Shown piece by piece: positions 35,742 through 44,905 of a stretch of 64,000 nt of DNA. The notes under the pieces are model-generated. The model was not told where the DNA came from. It saw nothing but the letters and a program-made list of their open reading frames with translations, and did no database searches. The translations under genes were made by a program, and so were the position numbers. Location: assembly GCF_004122735.1 (NCBI RefSeq), contig NZ_SDIF01000004.1, forward strand, positions 78,242 to 142,241, read 5' to 3'. How positions within the stretch are numbered: position 1 is the stretch's first letter; the number at the start of each line of letters is the position of its first letter. This DNA is from Streptomyces sioyaensis (GTDB taxonomy: Bacteria > Actinomycetota > Actinomycetes > Streptomycetales > Streptomycetaceae).

Positions 35742-37213
35742 CGGGTGCCGTCCCGTCCGGCTCCTTCGGGCCGCAGCCCGGGCCGCACCGCCGTACGCTC
35801 CGGGCCGCCGGCCGGCTCCCCGTCCCGCGCCGCGATGGCTCCGTCCGGCTCCGCGTCCCGCCGCGGCACGCCGCCGTCCGCCGCCGCGGCGGGCTCCGTG
35901 TCCGCCGCCGTCACCAGGTCCGGGTGCCAGCCGTAGCGGTCCAGCGAGGCCGCCAGCGCCCGGACCATCCGCGGGTCGAACTGCGCCCCGGCGCACTTGC
36001 GCAGCTCCTCGACGGCCGCCGGCACCGGCCGGGCCCGCCGGTAGGAGCGGGTCGAGGTCATCGCGTCGAAGGCGTCGGCGACCGCCACCACCCGGGCGTA
36101 CTCCGGAATGTGATGCCCCCTCAGCCCGTAGGGGTAGCCGCGTCCGTCCAGCCGCTCGTGGTGGTGCAGGATCGCCGCCCGGGCCTCCCCCAGGAAGCCG
36201 ATGCCGCGGACGATCTCGTGTCCGTACTCGGGATGCAGCTCGATGACCCGGCGCTCCTGCGGCGTCAGCGGGCCGTCCTTGCGCAACAGCCGGGTGGGGA
36301 CGCCGAGTTTGCCGACGTCGTGCAGGATGCCGGCGAACCGCAGCACCTCCACCCGGTCCTCGGCCATGCCCAGCTCCCGGGCGATCATCACCGAGGCGCG
36401 TCCGACCCGTTCGCTGTGTCCGCGGGTGTAGCGGTCCTTGATGTCGACGGCCTGGACGAGGGCGCGGATGGTGGCCTGATGGGCGGCGCGTTCCCGGTGG
36501 TACTGGGCGAAGACCCAGCAGGACAGGCACATCGGCAGCAGCACCAGCAGCGCCGCCGGCGGCCCGTACGAGCTGCGCCACAGCACCGCCATCATCAGCC
36601 CGGCCAGCCCGTGCACCAGATGCGGCCCCAGCGAGCGGGTCAACAGCCCGCGCCAGGCGGTGCGTACGGGGTGCCGCTCGGCGGCGATCAGCACCCCGCC
36701 GTCGAGCGCCGCCAGCACCGCGCAGAAGGTTGCCGCGGCGGCCGCGGCGGGCAGCAGCAGGACGGGGAACTGCGGGGCGGACCACGGCTGGTGGCCGCCG
36801 GTGATCCGGAAGACCTGCGCGGCCGCCCAGCACGCCGGCGCGAGCTCGGCGGCGTGCCAGAGCCTGCGGGCGGCGGCCGGGCGGGCCCCGGCCGGTCCGG
36901 TCAGCGCCCCGGGGACGGCGGTCAGCGCGGCCAGCGGCGGCGGCAGCAGACAGACGCCGGCGAGCAGGACGGGGCTGGCCCAGTCGGCGGGAAAGCACGC
37001 GGGCCCCTCGACGGGACCCGTACCGGACGGCGCCCGGACGCCCACCGGCGGGCAGCGGCGCACCTGTTCACACCCGGCGTACAGCAGGGCCAGGGCCAGG
37101 GTGCTGCTCCAGGGGGCGGCGGCGCCGAGTCGTATCGCGGGGGCGGCACACAGTGCCGCGGCCAGTGCGGTGCCGCCGATGTACCCTCGCGCGGCCGCCG
37201 GAAGTCCCCGCAT
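35738..37213 (-). CDS. Membrane-anchored HD-GYP domain protein
   Basis: A 491-residue protein with an N-terminal membrane region (about 8-9 helices, residues 10-240). A linker helix leads to an HD-GYP domain: KDRYTRGHSERVG, LHDVGKLGVPTRLL, HHHERLDGRGYPYGL and VADAFDAMTSTRSYR. HD-GYP enzymes hydrolyse cyclic di-GMP; all metal ligands and the GYP triad are present, so phosphodiesterase activity is likely. ATG 37213 with GAGGAGGG was chosen over further upstream codons. The C-terminus carries a charged, disordered tail of about 70 residues. c-di-GMP governs Streptomyces development through BldD. Confidence 0.87.
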   Translation of the reverse strand: MRGLPAAARGYIGGTALAAALCAAPAIRLGAAAPWSSTLALALLYAGCEQVRRCPPVGVRAPSGTGPVEGPACFPADWASPVLLAGVCLLPPPLAALTAVPGALTGPAGARPAAARRLWHAAELAPACWAAAQVFRITGGHQPWSAPQFPVLLLPAAAAAATFCAVLAALDGGVLIAAERHPVRTAWRGLLTRSLGPHLVHGLAGLMMAVLWRSSYGPPAALLVLLPMCLSCWVFAQYHRERAAHQATIRALVQAVDIKDRYTRGHSERVGRASVMIARELGMAEDRVEVLRFAGILHDVGKLGVPTRLLRKDGPLTPQERRVIELHPEYGHEIVRGIGFLGEARAAILHHHERLDGRGYPYGLRGHHIPEYARVVAVADAFDAMTSTRSYRRARPVPAAVEELRKCAGAQFDPRMVRALAASLDRYGWHPDLVTAADTEPAAAADGGVPRRDAEPDGAIAARDGEPAGGPERTAVRPGLRPEGAGRDGTR

Positions 37214-37399
37214 CGCGCCCTCCTCGTCGCCCACCGCTCTCCCGCGCGCTCCGGAGGAGCCGGGAAGGTCCCTTTGCGCCGCCTCAGAGGTGCGCTCGGG
37301 TCGGTGAGAATAGACGGGCCGGGAGGCCGGGGAAGGGGCATCGGGGAATCGGGCGGGACGAATCGGCCCGCCCCTCACCCCTTAGGGTGATGTGCCGCG

Positions 37400-37806
37400 T
37401 TATTCGGTCCGCGCGGTCTTGGTCCGTGCATCGGACGGACCGGCGTCGGACGGGCCGTCCGCCGGCCCGGAGCCGCTCGCCTCGGCGTCCGCCTGCTCGC
37501 GCTGTGCCTGTTCCTTCTTGGCCTGTTCGAGCACGCTCACCTCGGGCACGGTCTCCCCGGCCCGGATGAGGTCGATCCGGCCCATCACCTTGGACCGCAG
37601 GTCGCTGGGGACGTCGTCATGGCCGCAGCAGCGCTTGACGAGCTTCTTGACGGCCTGCTCCAGGCCGTACTTCTCCAGGCACGGCGAGCACTCGTCGAGA
37701 TGCACCTGGAAATCCGCGCACTCCCCCTCGGGCATCTCCCGGTCGAGATACTCGTAGAGGTGGTCAAGGACCTCTGAGCAGTCCTTCTCGTGCGGCTCTC
37801 CGCAGC

Positions 37807-37810
<4 letters not shown>
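37400..37810 (-). CDS. rsrA: Zinc-binding redox anti-sigma factor RsrA
   Basis: A 136-residue ZAS-family anti-sigma factor. Zinc ligands sit exactly as in S. coelicolor RsrA: Cys11, His37, Cys41, Cys44 (HLDECSPC). Disulfide formation among these residues under thiol stress releases zinc and frees SigR. The N-terminus [20 protein letters not shown] is near-identical to the known protein. The C-terminus carries an extra Glu/Ala/Ser-rich tail of about 30 residues. Its ATG overlaps the sigR stop (ATGA), keeping the two in stoichiometric balance. Confidence 0.96.
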
Positions 37811-38502
<692 letters not shown>

Positions 38503-38834
38503 CTCCTCCAACACCGTCGTGGCCCCGGATGCGGACCCACCCGATTCGGAGAATAGACGACGATCCGGTGCCGCCGCCGCTCCGGCCAGGGCGGGCTGCG
38601 TCACCTGCATCTGCGACCACGACAGATCGGCGGCCGGGCGGGCGGGGCAAGCGATTCCCATGCGGCGGACTCCCATTCCTCATGCTGCGCCGGACGTACT
38701 CGGGCATTACGTGTGGCACAACAGCCGCACCCGCCCGGTCATTCCCGGTCCGCCGGCCCGGCTTTCCCGCCGCCTCCCCGGGGCCGGCCCCCGGACGGAC
38801 ACCCGGCGGACGCCGCCGCCCGCCCCGCCAGGTC

Positions 38835-38869
38835 TTGACAAACCCACTTGCCGCTTCGGCAATGGAGGG
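38835..38869 (+). promoter_or_regulatory. Promoter and palindromic operator of the XRE-cupin gene
   Basis: TTGACA (38835-38840) and, 17 bases on, GGCAAT (38858-38863) form a plausible promoter whose start would fall on or near the GTG at 38870. The perfect inverted repeat TTGCCGCTTCGGCAA (38848-38862) covers the -10 region and is a likely operator, perhaps for autorepression. Confidence 0.6.
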
Positions 38870-39460
38870 GTGACCGATCACGCATACGCGAAGGTGCTCG
38901 CGGACGTGGGCCCCCGGCTGCGGCGGCTGCGCCAGGAGCGCGGGGTGACGCTGACCGCGCTGTCCGCGGCGACCGGCATCTCGGTGAGCACCCTGTCGCG
39001 GCTGGAGTCCGGCGGCCGCAAGGCCACCCTCGAACTGCTGCTGCCCCTGGCGCAGGCCCATCAGGTGCCGCTGGACGAGCTGGTGGGGGCGCCGGAGGTG
39101 GGTGACCCGCGGGTGCGCGCGACGCCGCTGCGGCGCGCGCACCTGACCGCCGTCCCGCTGACCCGCCAGCCGGGCGGACTCCAGGCGTTCAAGCTGGTCA
39201 TGGACCCGGCCGGCGGCCCGCGCGAGCAGCGGACGCACGAGGGGTACGAGTGGCTGTACGTGCTGTCCGGGCGGCTGCGGCTGCTGCTCGCGGACCGCGA
39301 CGTGGAGCTGCGGGCCGGGGAGGCGGCGGAGTTCGACACCCGGCTGCCGCACTGGTTCGGGCCCGCGGGCGACGCACCGGTCGAGCTGCTGAGCCTGTTC
39401 GGCAGCCAGGGGGAACGGATGCACGTCCGCGCCCGCCCGCGCGCCCGGGGCGGCGACTGA
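38870..39460 (+). CDS. XRE-family regulator with C-terminal cupin
   Basis: A 196-residue regulator. Helix-turn-helix at about 12-66 (LRRLRQERGVTLTALSAATGISVSTLSRLESGGRKATLELLLPLA) and a cupin barrel at about 95-185 (EGYEWLYVLSGRLRLLLADRDVELRAGEAAEFDTRLPHWFG). The cupin probably binds a small effector. GTG 38870 directly follows GGAGGG with almost no spacing, so conventional initiation is unlikely, while an upstream promoter places the transcription start at the GTG. I infer a leaderless mRNA. The convergent hydrolase gene lies 23 bp away. Confidence 0.88.
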   Translation: MTDHAYAKVLADVGPRLRRLRQERGVTLTALSAATGISVSTLSRLESGGRKATLELLLPLAQAHQVPLDELVGAPEVGDPRVRATPLRRAHLTAVPLTRQPGGLQAFKLVMDPAGGPREQRTHEGYEWLYVLSGRLRLLLADRDVELRAGEAAEFDTRLPHWFGPAGDAPVELLSLFGSQGERMHVRARPRARGGD

Positions 39461-39483
39461 CCCGCGCGGCGGGCGCGGGGACG

Positions 39484-40131
39484 TCAGCCGAACATGCCGT
39501 CCAGCCAAACCGCCACCGTGTCCGTGAGCCGGTCCATCGATTCCGCCTCGCCGACGTCCGCCTTCTTCGGGACCGCGAAGCCGTGGTCCCCGTGGGCGAT
39601 CTCGGTGAGCTCCGTCCCCGGCGGGAACTCCTCCGGCCGTCCGAACGGGTCCCGGCCGCCCTGGACGACCAGCGTCGGCACCCCGGCACCGGTCAGCTCC
39701 TCCGCCCGCGACTTCTCCGGCCGGCCCGGCGGATGCAGCGGGAAGCTCAGCGCCAGGACGGCCTGGGCGCCCAGTTCCCGCGCCGTACGGCAGGCCACCC
39801 GGGCCCCGGCGCTGCGGCCGCCGGCGACCACCGGCAGCCCGGGCTTCTCCAGCGCCGGCCACAGCGCGGTCCACGCGGCGTCGAGGGTCTTCGGCGCGGG
39901 CGCCACCTTTTTGCCCGCCACCCGCCACGGCTGCTCGACCAGCGCCACGGTGTAGCCGCGGGCCGGCAGCGCGGCCGCCAGGGCCCGCAGATCACGTGCC
40001 TCGATGCCCCCGCCGGCGCCGTGGCTCACGGCCACCACGGCACGGGCCGGCTTCGCCTCGCGGTACCAGGTGATCCGGGCGTCGCCCGCCGGCGTCCCGA
40101 CCGTCTCGGTCTCCATCGCCCCTGTGCTCAT
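39484..40131 (-). CDS. Alpha/beta hydrolase, dienelactone hydrolase-like
   Basis: A 215-residue alpha/beta hydrolase of the small KAT11/YqiA-like type. VVAVSHGAGGG forms the oxyanion loop, GGRSAGARVA holds the nucleophile Ser in a G-x-S-x-G elbow, VLALSFPLHPPGRPEKSR and PTLVVQGGRDPFG provide the Asp, and IAHGDHGFAVP the catalytic His. The substrate is unknown. ATG 40131 has GAGGG upstream. It converges on the XRE-cupin gene, so a regulatory link is not implied by operon structure. Confidence 0.86.
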   Translation of the reverse strand: MSTGAMETETVGTPAGDARITWYREAKPARAVVAVSHGAGGGIEARDLRALAAALPARGYTVALVEQPWRVAGKKVAPAPKTLDAAWTALWPALEKPGLPVVAGGRSAGARVACRTARELGAQAVLALSFPLHPPGRPEKSRAEELTGAGVPTLVVQGGRDPFGRPEEFPPGTELTEIAHGDHGFAVPKKADVGEAESMDRLTDTVAVWLDGMFG

Positions 40132-40264
40132 GCCGCACCCTCGCTTCACTCGGCCTCGCCTGCGCACCGCGCGCACCGTCCGGTGACTCCGCGCCGCGCT
40201 CGCCCGTACGCCCATCCTGCCCGCGCCGCGGCCGGAAGGGCACCGCAGCACGCCCGTCGGCGCC

Positions 40265-41098
40265 TCAGAACAGCGTGCCCACCTCCGGGCCGTCGAGCTC
40301 GGTGACCAGCTCGGGCCCGTTGTTGCGGACGTTGCTGACCTCGGTCGGGACCGGGTAGGCACGCATCAGCCCGGCCGGCGGCGGCGCCAGCAGCTCGCGC
40401 ACCGCGTCCGGGTCGGTACGGGCCGGGTCGAGCCAGTCGTCCCAGCGGTCCGGGGTCAGCACCAGCGGCATCCGGGGGTGGATGTCGGCCAGCGCCTGCG
40501 GCCCCTCGCCGCCGCTCGCCCCGGCCAGCGGGGTGGTCTCGGCCTCGGTGGTGACGACCGTGCAGGTCACCCACCAGGCCAGCGGGTGGTCGCCGGGCAG
40601 GGTCGCGTCCCGCCAGAACTCGTACAGCCCGGCCAGCGCCATCACCGAGCCGTCCGCCGGGGTCACGAAGTACGGCTGCTTGCGGGGCCGCTTCTTCCTG
40701 CCCTGCTCCTCCAGCTGCCGCTCCGCGGGGGCGGTGACCCACTCGAAATAGCCGTCACCGGGGAGCAGGCAGCGGCGGGCCGCGAAGGCCTGCCGGAAGG
40801 ACGGCTTCTCGTGCACGGTCTCGGCCCGCGCATTGATCATCCTTGCGGCGCCCTCAGGTGATTTCGACCACGACGGGACCAGGCCCCACTTCAGCGTCCG
40901 CAGCTGGCGCACCGGGCTGCCCGGCGGGAAGGCCTCGGCCGCCGGGCCCTTGAGCGGACGCTCCAGCACCGCGTGCACCGGGTCCGTCGGCGCCACGTTC
41001 CAGCTGGGCGCCAGCGTCTCGGTCGGCTCCCACTGCTGGACGCCGAATATTCCCACCAGGTCCTCGGGGCGACGACTCGCTGCATACCTACCGCACAT
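40265..41098 (-). CDS. SOS response-associated peptidase (SRAP/YedK/HMCES)
   Basis: A 277-residue SRAP protein that forms a covalent adduct with abasic sites in single-stranded DNA. The invariant MCGRY start puts the catalytic Cys at position 2 after Met removal. Conserved WNVAPTD, WGLVPSW, INARAET, RRCLLPGDGYFEW and HPRMPLVL blocks are present. The start is fixed by the need for Cys2, so upstream in-frame ATGs are rejected. Only 35 bp separate it from the divergent protease gene, and no ribosome site is evident. No SOS box was recognised. Confidence 0.94.
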   Translation of the reverse strand: MCGRYAASRRPEDLVGIFGVQQWEPTETLAPSWNVAPTDPVHAVLERPLKGPAAEAFPPGSPVRQLRTLKWGLVPSWSKSPEGAARMINARAETVHEKPSFRQAFAARRCLLPGDGYFEWVTAPAERQLEEQGRKKRPRKQPYFVTPADGSVMALAGLYEFWRDATLPGDHPLAWWVTCTVVTTEAETTPLAGASGGEGPQALADIHPRMPLVLTPDRWDDWLDPARTDPDAVRELLAPPPAGLMRAYPVPTEVSNVRNNGPELVTELDGPEVGTLF

Positions 41099-41133
41099 GC
41101 ATGCCACACTGCCATGCCACACGAAGGGGAGAC

Positions 41134-41847
41134 ATGGACACCGACCACCTCACCGACATATGGAGCCGGGTCTTCGGGACGCAGCCCGCCCCCTCGCTCT
41201 GGCTGGTGATCATCACCGCGGTGCTCGCGCTGGGCGCCGTCGTCCCGCACACCGCCTGGCGGCTGTCGCGGAACGCCGTCACCATCGCGCACGAGGGCGG
41301 GCACGGGCTGATCGCGCTGCTGACCGGCCGCCGCCTGGACGGCATCCGGCTGCACTCGGACACCTCGGGTCTGACCGTCTCGCGTGGCAAGCCGACCGGC
41401 CTGGGCATGGTGCTCACCGCCGCGGCCGGCTACATCGCCCCGTCCCTGCTGGGCCTGGCGGGCGCCGCGCTGCTCGCCGCGGGGCACATCACCGCGCTGC
41501 TGTGGGGCGCCACCGTGCTGCTGCTGGCGATGCTGGTCATGATCCGTAACGCCTACGGCGTGCTCACCGTCGTCCTGGCCGGTGCCGCGTTCGTGCTGGT
41601 CTCCTGGCTGACGACGCCGCAGGTGCAGGCGGCGTTCGGCTACGTGGTGGTGTGGTTCCTGCTGCTGGGCGGGGTACGGCCGCCCTTCGAGCTGATGGGC
41701 AAGCGGCGCCGGGGCGGTGCGGAGGACTCCGACCCGGACCAACTGGCGCGCCTGACCCACGTACCGGCCGCCGTCTGGCTCGGCCTCTTCCATGTGGTGA
41801 CGCTGTGCTCCCTGATCGGGGGCGGGCGCTGGCTGCTGGGCCTGTGA
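41134..41847 (+). CDS. M50B-like membrane zinc metalloprotease
   Basis: A 237-residue membrane protein with about six helices. The zinc site HEGGH in TIAHEGGHGLIALL (about 57-70) marks it as an M50-type intramembrane protease. TSGLTVSRGKPTGLGMVLTAAAGYIAPSLLG fits the second conserved helix, with further helices to the C-terminus. Such proteins may release membrane-bound regulators; no partner is suggested here. ATG 41134 follows AAGGGGAG. Confidence 0.86.
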   Translation: MDTDHLTDIWSRVFGTQPAPSLWLVIITAVLALGAVVPHTAWRLSRNAVTIAHEGGHGLIALLTGRRLDGIRLHSDTSGLTVSRGKPTGLGMVLTAAAGYIAPSLLGLAGAALLAAGHITALLWGATVLLLAMLVMIRNAYGVLTVVLAGAAFVLVSWLTTPQVQAAFGYVVVWFLLLGGVRPPFELMGKRRRGGAEDSDPDQLARLTHVPAAVWLGLFHVVTLCSLIGGGRWLLGL

Positions 41848-42020
41848 CGCCGACGGCCGCCGTCCCGCGGCCGGCCGCCGGTTGCCGCGGCGCCGCGGCG
41901 GACGTTCCGGCCGGCCCCACCCGTCGCCGCGGGCAGCCGCACTACCAGTGCCGTGTTTCGCAGGGGTTGCGCCGCTTTTGATCAAGATCGGCACCCCTGT
42001 CCAGCCATTAAAGTAAAGGC

Positions 42021-43370
42021 ATGACCGAGAGCCCCGCACATCCCGCCCTGTGGCCCGCCCCCCTCGCCTCCGGGGCCGTCGACGCAACCGTCACCGTTCC
42101 CGGCTCCAAATCGGTCACCAACCGCGGCCTGGTACTGGCCGCCCTCTCCTCCGAGCCCGGCTGGCTGCGCCGGCCGCTGCGCTCGCGGGACACCCTCCTG
42201 ATGGCCGAGGCGCTGCGCACCCTGGGCGTCGGCATCGAGGAGACGGCGTCGTCGAGCTCCGCCGACAGCGCGGGTGAGGCCTGGCGGGTGATCCCCGCGG
42301 GGCTGCACGGCCCGGCCACCGTCGACGTCGGCAACGCCGGCACGGTCATGCGCTTCCTCCCGCCGGTCGCCGCGCTCGCCGACGGCCCGATCCGTTTCGA
42401 CGGCGATCCGCGCTCCTACGAGCGCCCGCTCGGCGGCGTGATCGAGGCGCTGCGCACCCTGGGCGCCCGGATCGACGACGACAACCGCGGCGCGCTGCCG
42501 ATGACGGTCTTCGGCAGCGGTGGCCTGGACGGCGGCCCGGTCGAGATCGACGCGTCCTCGTCCTCCCAGTTCGTCAGCGCCCTGCTGCTGTCCGCGCCGC
42601 GCTTCAACCAGGGCGTCGAGGTCCGGCACGTGGGCGCGGCGCTGCCCTCGATGCCGCACATCCGGATGACCGTCGACATGCTGCGCAGCGTCGGCGCCCA
42701 GGTGGACACCCCGGAGGCGGGCGGCGAGCCGAACGTCTGGCGGGTCACCCCCGGCGCCCTGCTCGGCCGCGATCTGGTCGTCGAGCCGGACCTGTCCAAC
42801 GCCCAGCCGTTCCTGGCCGCGGCGCTGGTCACCGGCGGCCGGGTCACCATCCCGGACTGGCCGGCGCACACCACACAGCCCGGTGACGCGCTGCGCGAGA
42901 TCTTCACCACCATGGGTGGCTCCTGCGAGCTCACCGAGCAGGGACTCACCTTCACCGGCAGCGGCCGGATCCACGGCATCGACGTCGACCTGAGCGAGGT
43001 CGGCGAGCTGACGCCGGGCATCGCCGCGGTCGCCGCGCTGGCCGACTCCCCCTCCACGCTGCGCGGTGTGGCCCATCTGCGGCTGCACGAGACCGACCGG
43101 CTGGCCGCGCTCACCAAGGAGCTCAACGAACTCGGCGGCGACGTCACCGAGACCGCGGACGGCCTGCACATCCGGCCGCGCCCCCTGCACGGCGGGACCT
43201 TCCACACCTACGAGGACCACCGGCTGGCCACCGCGGCGGCCGTCATCGGCCTGGCCGTCGAGGGCGTGACGGTGGAGAACGTCGCCACCACCGCGAAGAC
43301 CCTGCCGGACTTCCCCGCGATGTGGACGGACATGCTCGATCCGGCCGCCGTCCCCGCCCGGAGAGCGTGA
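42021..43370 (+). CDS. aroA: 3-phosphoshikimate 1-carboxyvinyltransferase (EPSP synthase)
   Basis: A 449-residue shikimate-pathway enzyme joining PEP to shikimate-3-phosphate. Signatures: PGSKSVTNRGLVLAAL (PEP/S3P site), VGNAGTVMRFLPP, RSYERPLGG, SSSSQFVSALLL, LHETDRLAAL and TYEDHRLATAAAV. Arginines in the RP-x-x-PL motif and the DHR block are intact. TAAAGT lies 6 nt before the ATG and no Shine-Dalgarno is visible, suggesting leaderless expression. rsgA follows 14 bp later, so they are probably co-transcribed. Confidence 0.96.
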   Translation: MTESPAHPALWPAPLASGAVDATVTVPGSKSVTNRGLVLAALSSEPGWLRRPLRSRDTLLMAEALRTLGVGIEETASSSSADSAGEAWRVIPAGLHGPATVDVGNAGTVMRFLPPVAALADGPIRFDGDPRSYERPLGGVIEALRTLGARIDDDNRGALPMTVFGSGGLDGGPVEIDASSSSQFVSALLLSAPRFNQGVEVRHVGAALPSMPHIRMTVDMLRSVGAQVDTPEAGGEPNVWRVTPGALLGRDLVVEPDLSNAQPFLAAALVTGGRVTIPDWPAHTTQPGDALREIFTTMGGSCELTEQGLTFTGSGRIHGIDVDLSEVGELTPGIAAVAALADSPSTLRGVAHLRLHETDRLAALTKELNELGGDVTETADGLHIRPRPLHGGTFHTYEDHRLATAAAVIGLAVEGVTVENVATTAKTLPDFPAMWTDMLDPAAVPARRA

Positions 43371-43384
43371 GGGCTGACGCCGCC

Positions 43385-44392
43385 ATGCGCCGCTACGGCA
43401 AGAACCCCGACGAGGACGACATCCGCGTCCGGCCCAACCCCAAGGGCAACCGTCCCCGTACCAACATCCGTCCCAAGCACGCGGACGCCGGCGAGGGTCT
43501 GGTCCTCACCGTCGACCGCGGCCGGCTGACCTGCCTCATCGACGGCCGTACGGTCACCGCGATGAAGGCCCGCGAACTGGGCCGCAAGAGCGCGGTGGTC
43601 GGCGACCGGGTCGCCGTCGTGGGCGACCTGACCGGCGCCAAGGACACCCTCGCCCGGATCGTCCGGGTCGAGCCGCGCTCCTCGACGCTGCGCCGTACGG
43701 CCGACGACGACGACCCGTTCGAGCGGGTCGTGGTCGCCAACGCCGACCAGCTCGCCATCGTCACCGCGCTCGCCGATCCCGAACCGCGCCCCCGGCTCAT
43801 CGACCGCTGTCTGGTCGCCGCCTACGACGCGGGCCTCGACCCGCTGCTGGTGCTGACCAAGTCCGATCTGGCGTCCGCCGACGCCCTGTTGGAGTCCTAC
43901 GGCGCCCTCGGCGTCCCCTACATCGTCACCAACCGCGACGAACTCGCCGACGGCAGCGCCGCCGACCGGGTGCGGGACAGCCTGACGGGCCGGATGACGG
44001 CGTTCGTCGGACACTCCGGCGTGGGCAAGACCACCCTGGTCAACGCCCTGGTCCCGGAGCGCCGCCGGGCCACCGGACACGTCAACGCGGTCACCGGCCG
44101 CGGCCGGCACACCACCACCTCCGCGCTGGCGCTGCCGCTCCCCGGCGGCTCGGGCTGGGTGATCGACACCCCTGGCGTGCGCTCCTTCGGACTGGCCCAT
44201 GTCGACCCGTCCCGGGTCATCCACGCCTTCCCCGACCTGGAGCCCGGCACCGCCGGCTGCCCGCGCGCCTGCAGCCACGACGAACCGGACTGTGCGCTGG
44301 ACGAGTGGGTCACCGACGGCCATGCCGACCCGGCCCGCCTCTACTCACTGCGGCGTCTGCTGGCCACCCGGGAACGACGCGAGGGCGACTGA
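43385..44392 (+). CDS. rsgA: Ribosome small subunit-dependent GTPase RsgA
   Basis: A 335-residue circularly permuted GTPase that tests 30S maturation. Order: a basic N-terminus and OB-fold (GLVLTVDRGRLTCLIDG), then G4 LTKSD, G5 region, G1 GHSGVGKTTL, the switch GRGRHTTT, and G3 DTPG. A C-terminal zinc knuckle has the CPRACSHDEPDC pattern. ATG 43385 is 14 bp after aroA. All GTPase motifs are intact. Confidence 0.95.
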   Translation: MRRYGKNPDEDDIRVRPNPKGNRPRTNIRPKHADAGEGLVLTVDRGRLTCLIDGRTVTAMKARELGRKSAVVGDRVAVVGDLTGAKDTLARIVRVEPRSSTLRRTADDDDPFERVVVANADQLAIVTALADPEPRPRLIDRCLVAAYDAGLDPLLVLTKSDLASADALLESYGALGVPYIVTNRDELADGSAADRVRDSLTGRMTAFVGHSGVGKTTLVNALVPERRRATGHVNAVTGRGRHTTTSALALPLPGGSGWVIDTPGVRSFGLAHVDPSRVIHAFPDLEPGTAGCPRACSHDEPDCALDEWVTDGHADPARLYSLRRLLATRERREGD

Positions 44393-44454
44393 CCGCCGAC
44401 GTTTGCCACCGCCCGCGCACGGTAAAGGCATAATCACACCAAGGCCGGCGTAGT

Positions 44455-44545
44455 GCTCATGCGGGCCCCGATCGCCCGGACGGGGCCTGAGCGAGTGATT
44501 CTGACGTCCCGTCGTCGCTCAGCTAGCTGACGGAGGCATGCGGAC
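44455..44545 (+). promoter_or_regulatory. Structured leader of the Gdx/SugE-type gene
   Basis: Two competing folds are visible. GCTCA-(bulge)-GGCCCCG (from about 44455) pairs with CGGGGCC-TGAGC (to about 44492). Alternatively GAGCGA (44489-44494) pairs with TCGCTC (44515-44520). A third hairpin, CCGTC (44510-44514) with GACGG (44529-44533), overlaps the GGAGG ribosome site, and the enclosed TCAGCTAGCTGA is itself self-complementary. This looks like a regulated leader, plausibly guanidine-responsive, but I cannot match it to a full known riboswitch consensus. Confidence 0.45.
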
Positions 44546-44869
44546 ATGGCGTGGCTGCTGGTCGTGGTGGCGGGGATCCTGGAGACCGGCTTCGCGGTCT
44601 GTCTCAAGCTCTCGCACGGCTTCACCCGCCTCTTCCCCACCATCGCCTTCGCGGCCTTCGCCCTCGGCAGCTTCGGTCTGCTGACGCTGGCGCTGCGCAA
44701 GCTCGACGTCGGCCCGGCGTACGCGGTGTGGACCGGCATCGGTGCGGCCGGTACGGCGATCTACGGCATGGTCTTCCTCGGCGACCTGGTCTCCACCCTG
44801 AAGATCGTCTCGATCACCATGGTCATCGTCGGCGTGATCGGGCTGCAACTGTCGGGCTCCGCGCACTGA
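44546..44869 (+). CDS. SMR-family guanidinium exporter-like protein (Gdx/SugE type)
   Basis: A 107-residue, four-helix small multidrug resistance protein, functioning as an antiparallel dimer. The proton/substrate Glu is Glu13 in AGILETGFAVCLK. The following SHGFTRLFPT is the hallmark of the SugE/Gdx branch, whose members export guanidinium, rather than the EmrE drug-export branch. GGAGG nine bases before the ATG is the ribosome site. A structured leader precedes it, and a TetR gene converges from downstream. Confidence 0.88.
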   Translation: MAWLLVVVAGILETGFAVCLKLSHGFTRLFPTIAFAAFALGSFGLLTLALRKLDVGPAYAVWTGIGAAGTAIYGMVFLGDLVSTLKIVSITMVIVGVIGLQLSGSAH

Positions 44870-44905
44870 GCCGGAGCGTCCGCGCACCACTTCCCTGACG
44901 CCTCG

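Noticed and set aside
38677..38740. SigR-dependent promoter (GGGAAT-N18-GTT) for the long sigR form
   Set aside because: GGGAAT and GGAAT occur on the minus strand near 38650-38695, but no GTT follows at the proper distance.
44393..44545. Firm call of a guanidine-III riboswitch
   Set aside because: CCGGACGGGG matches the beginning of that motif, but the rest of the consensus is missing, so it is reported only as an unidentified structured leader.
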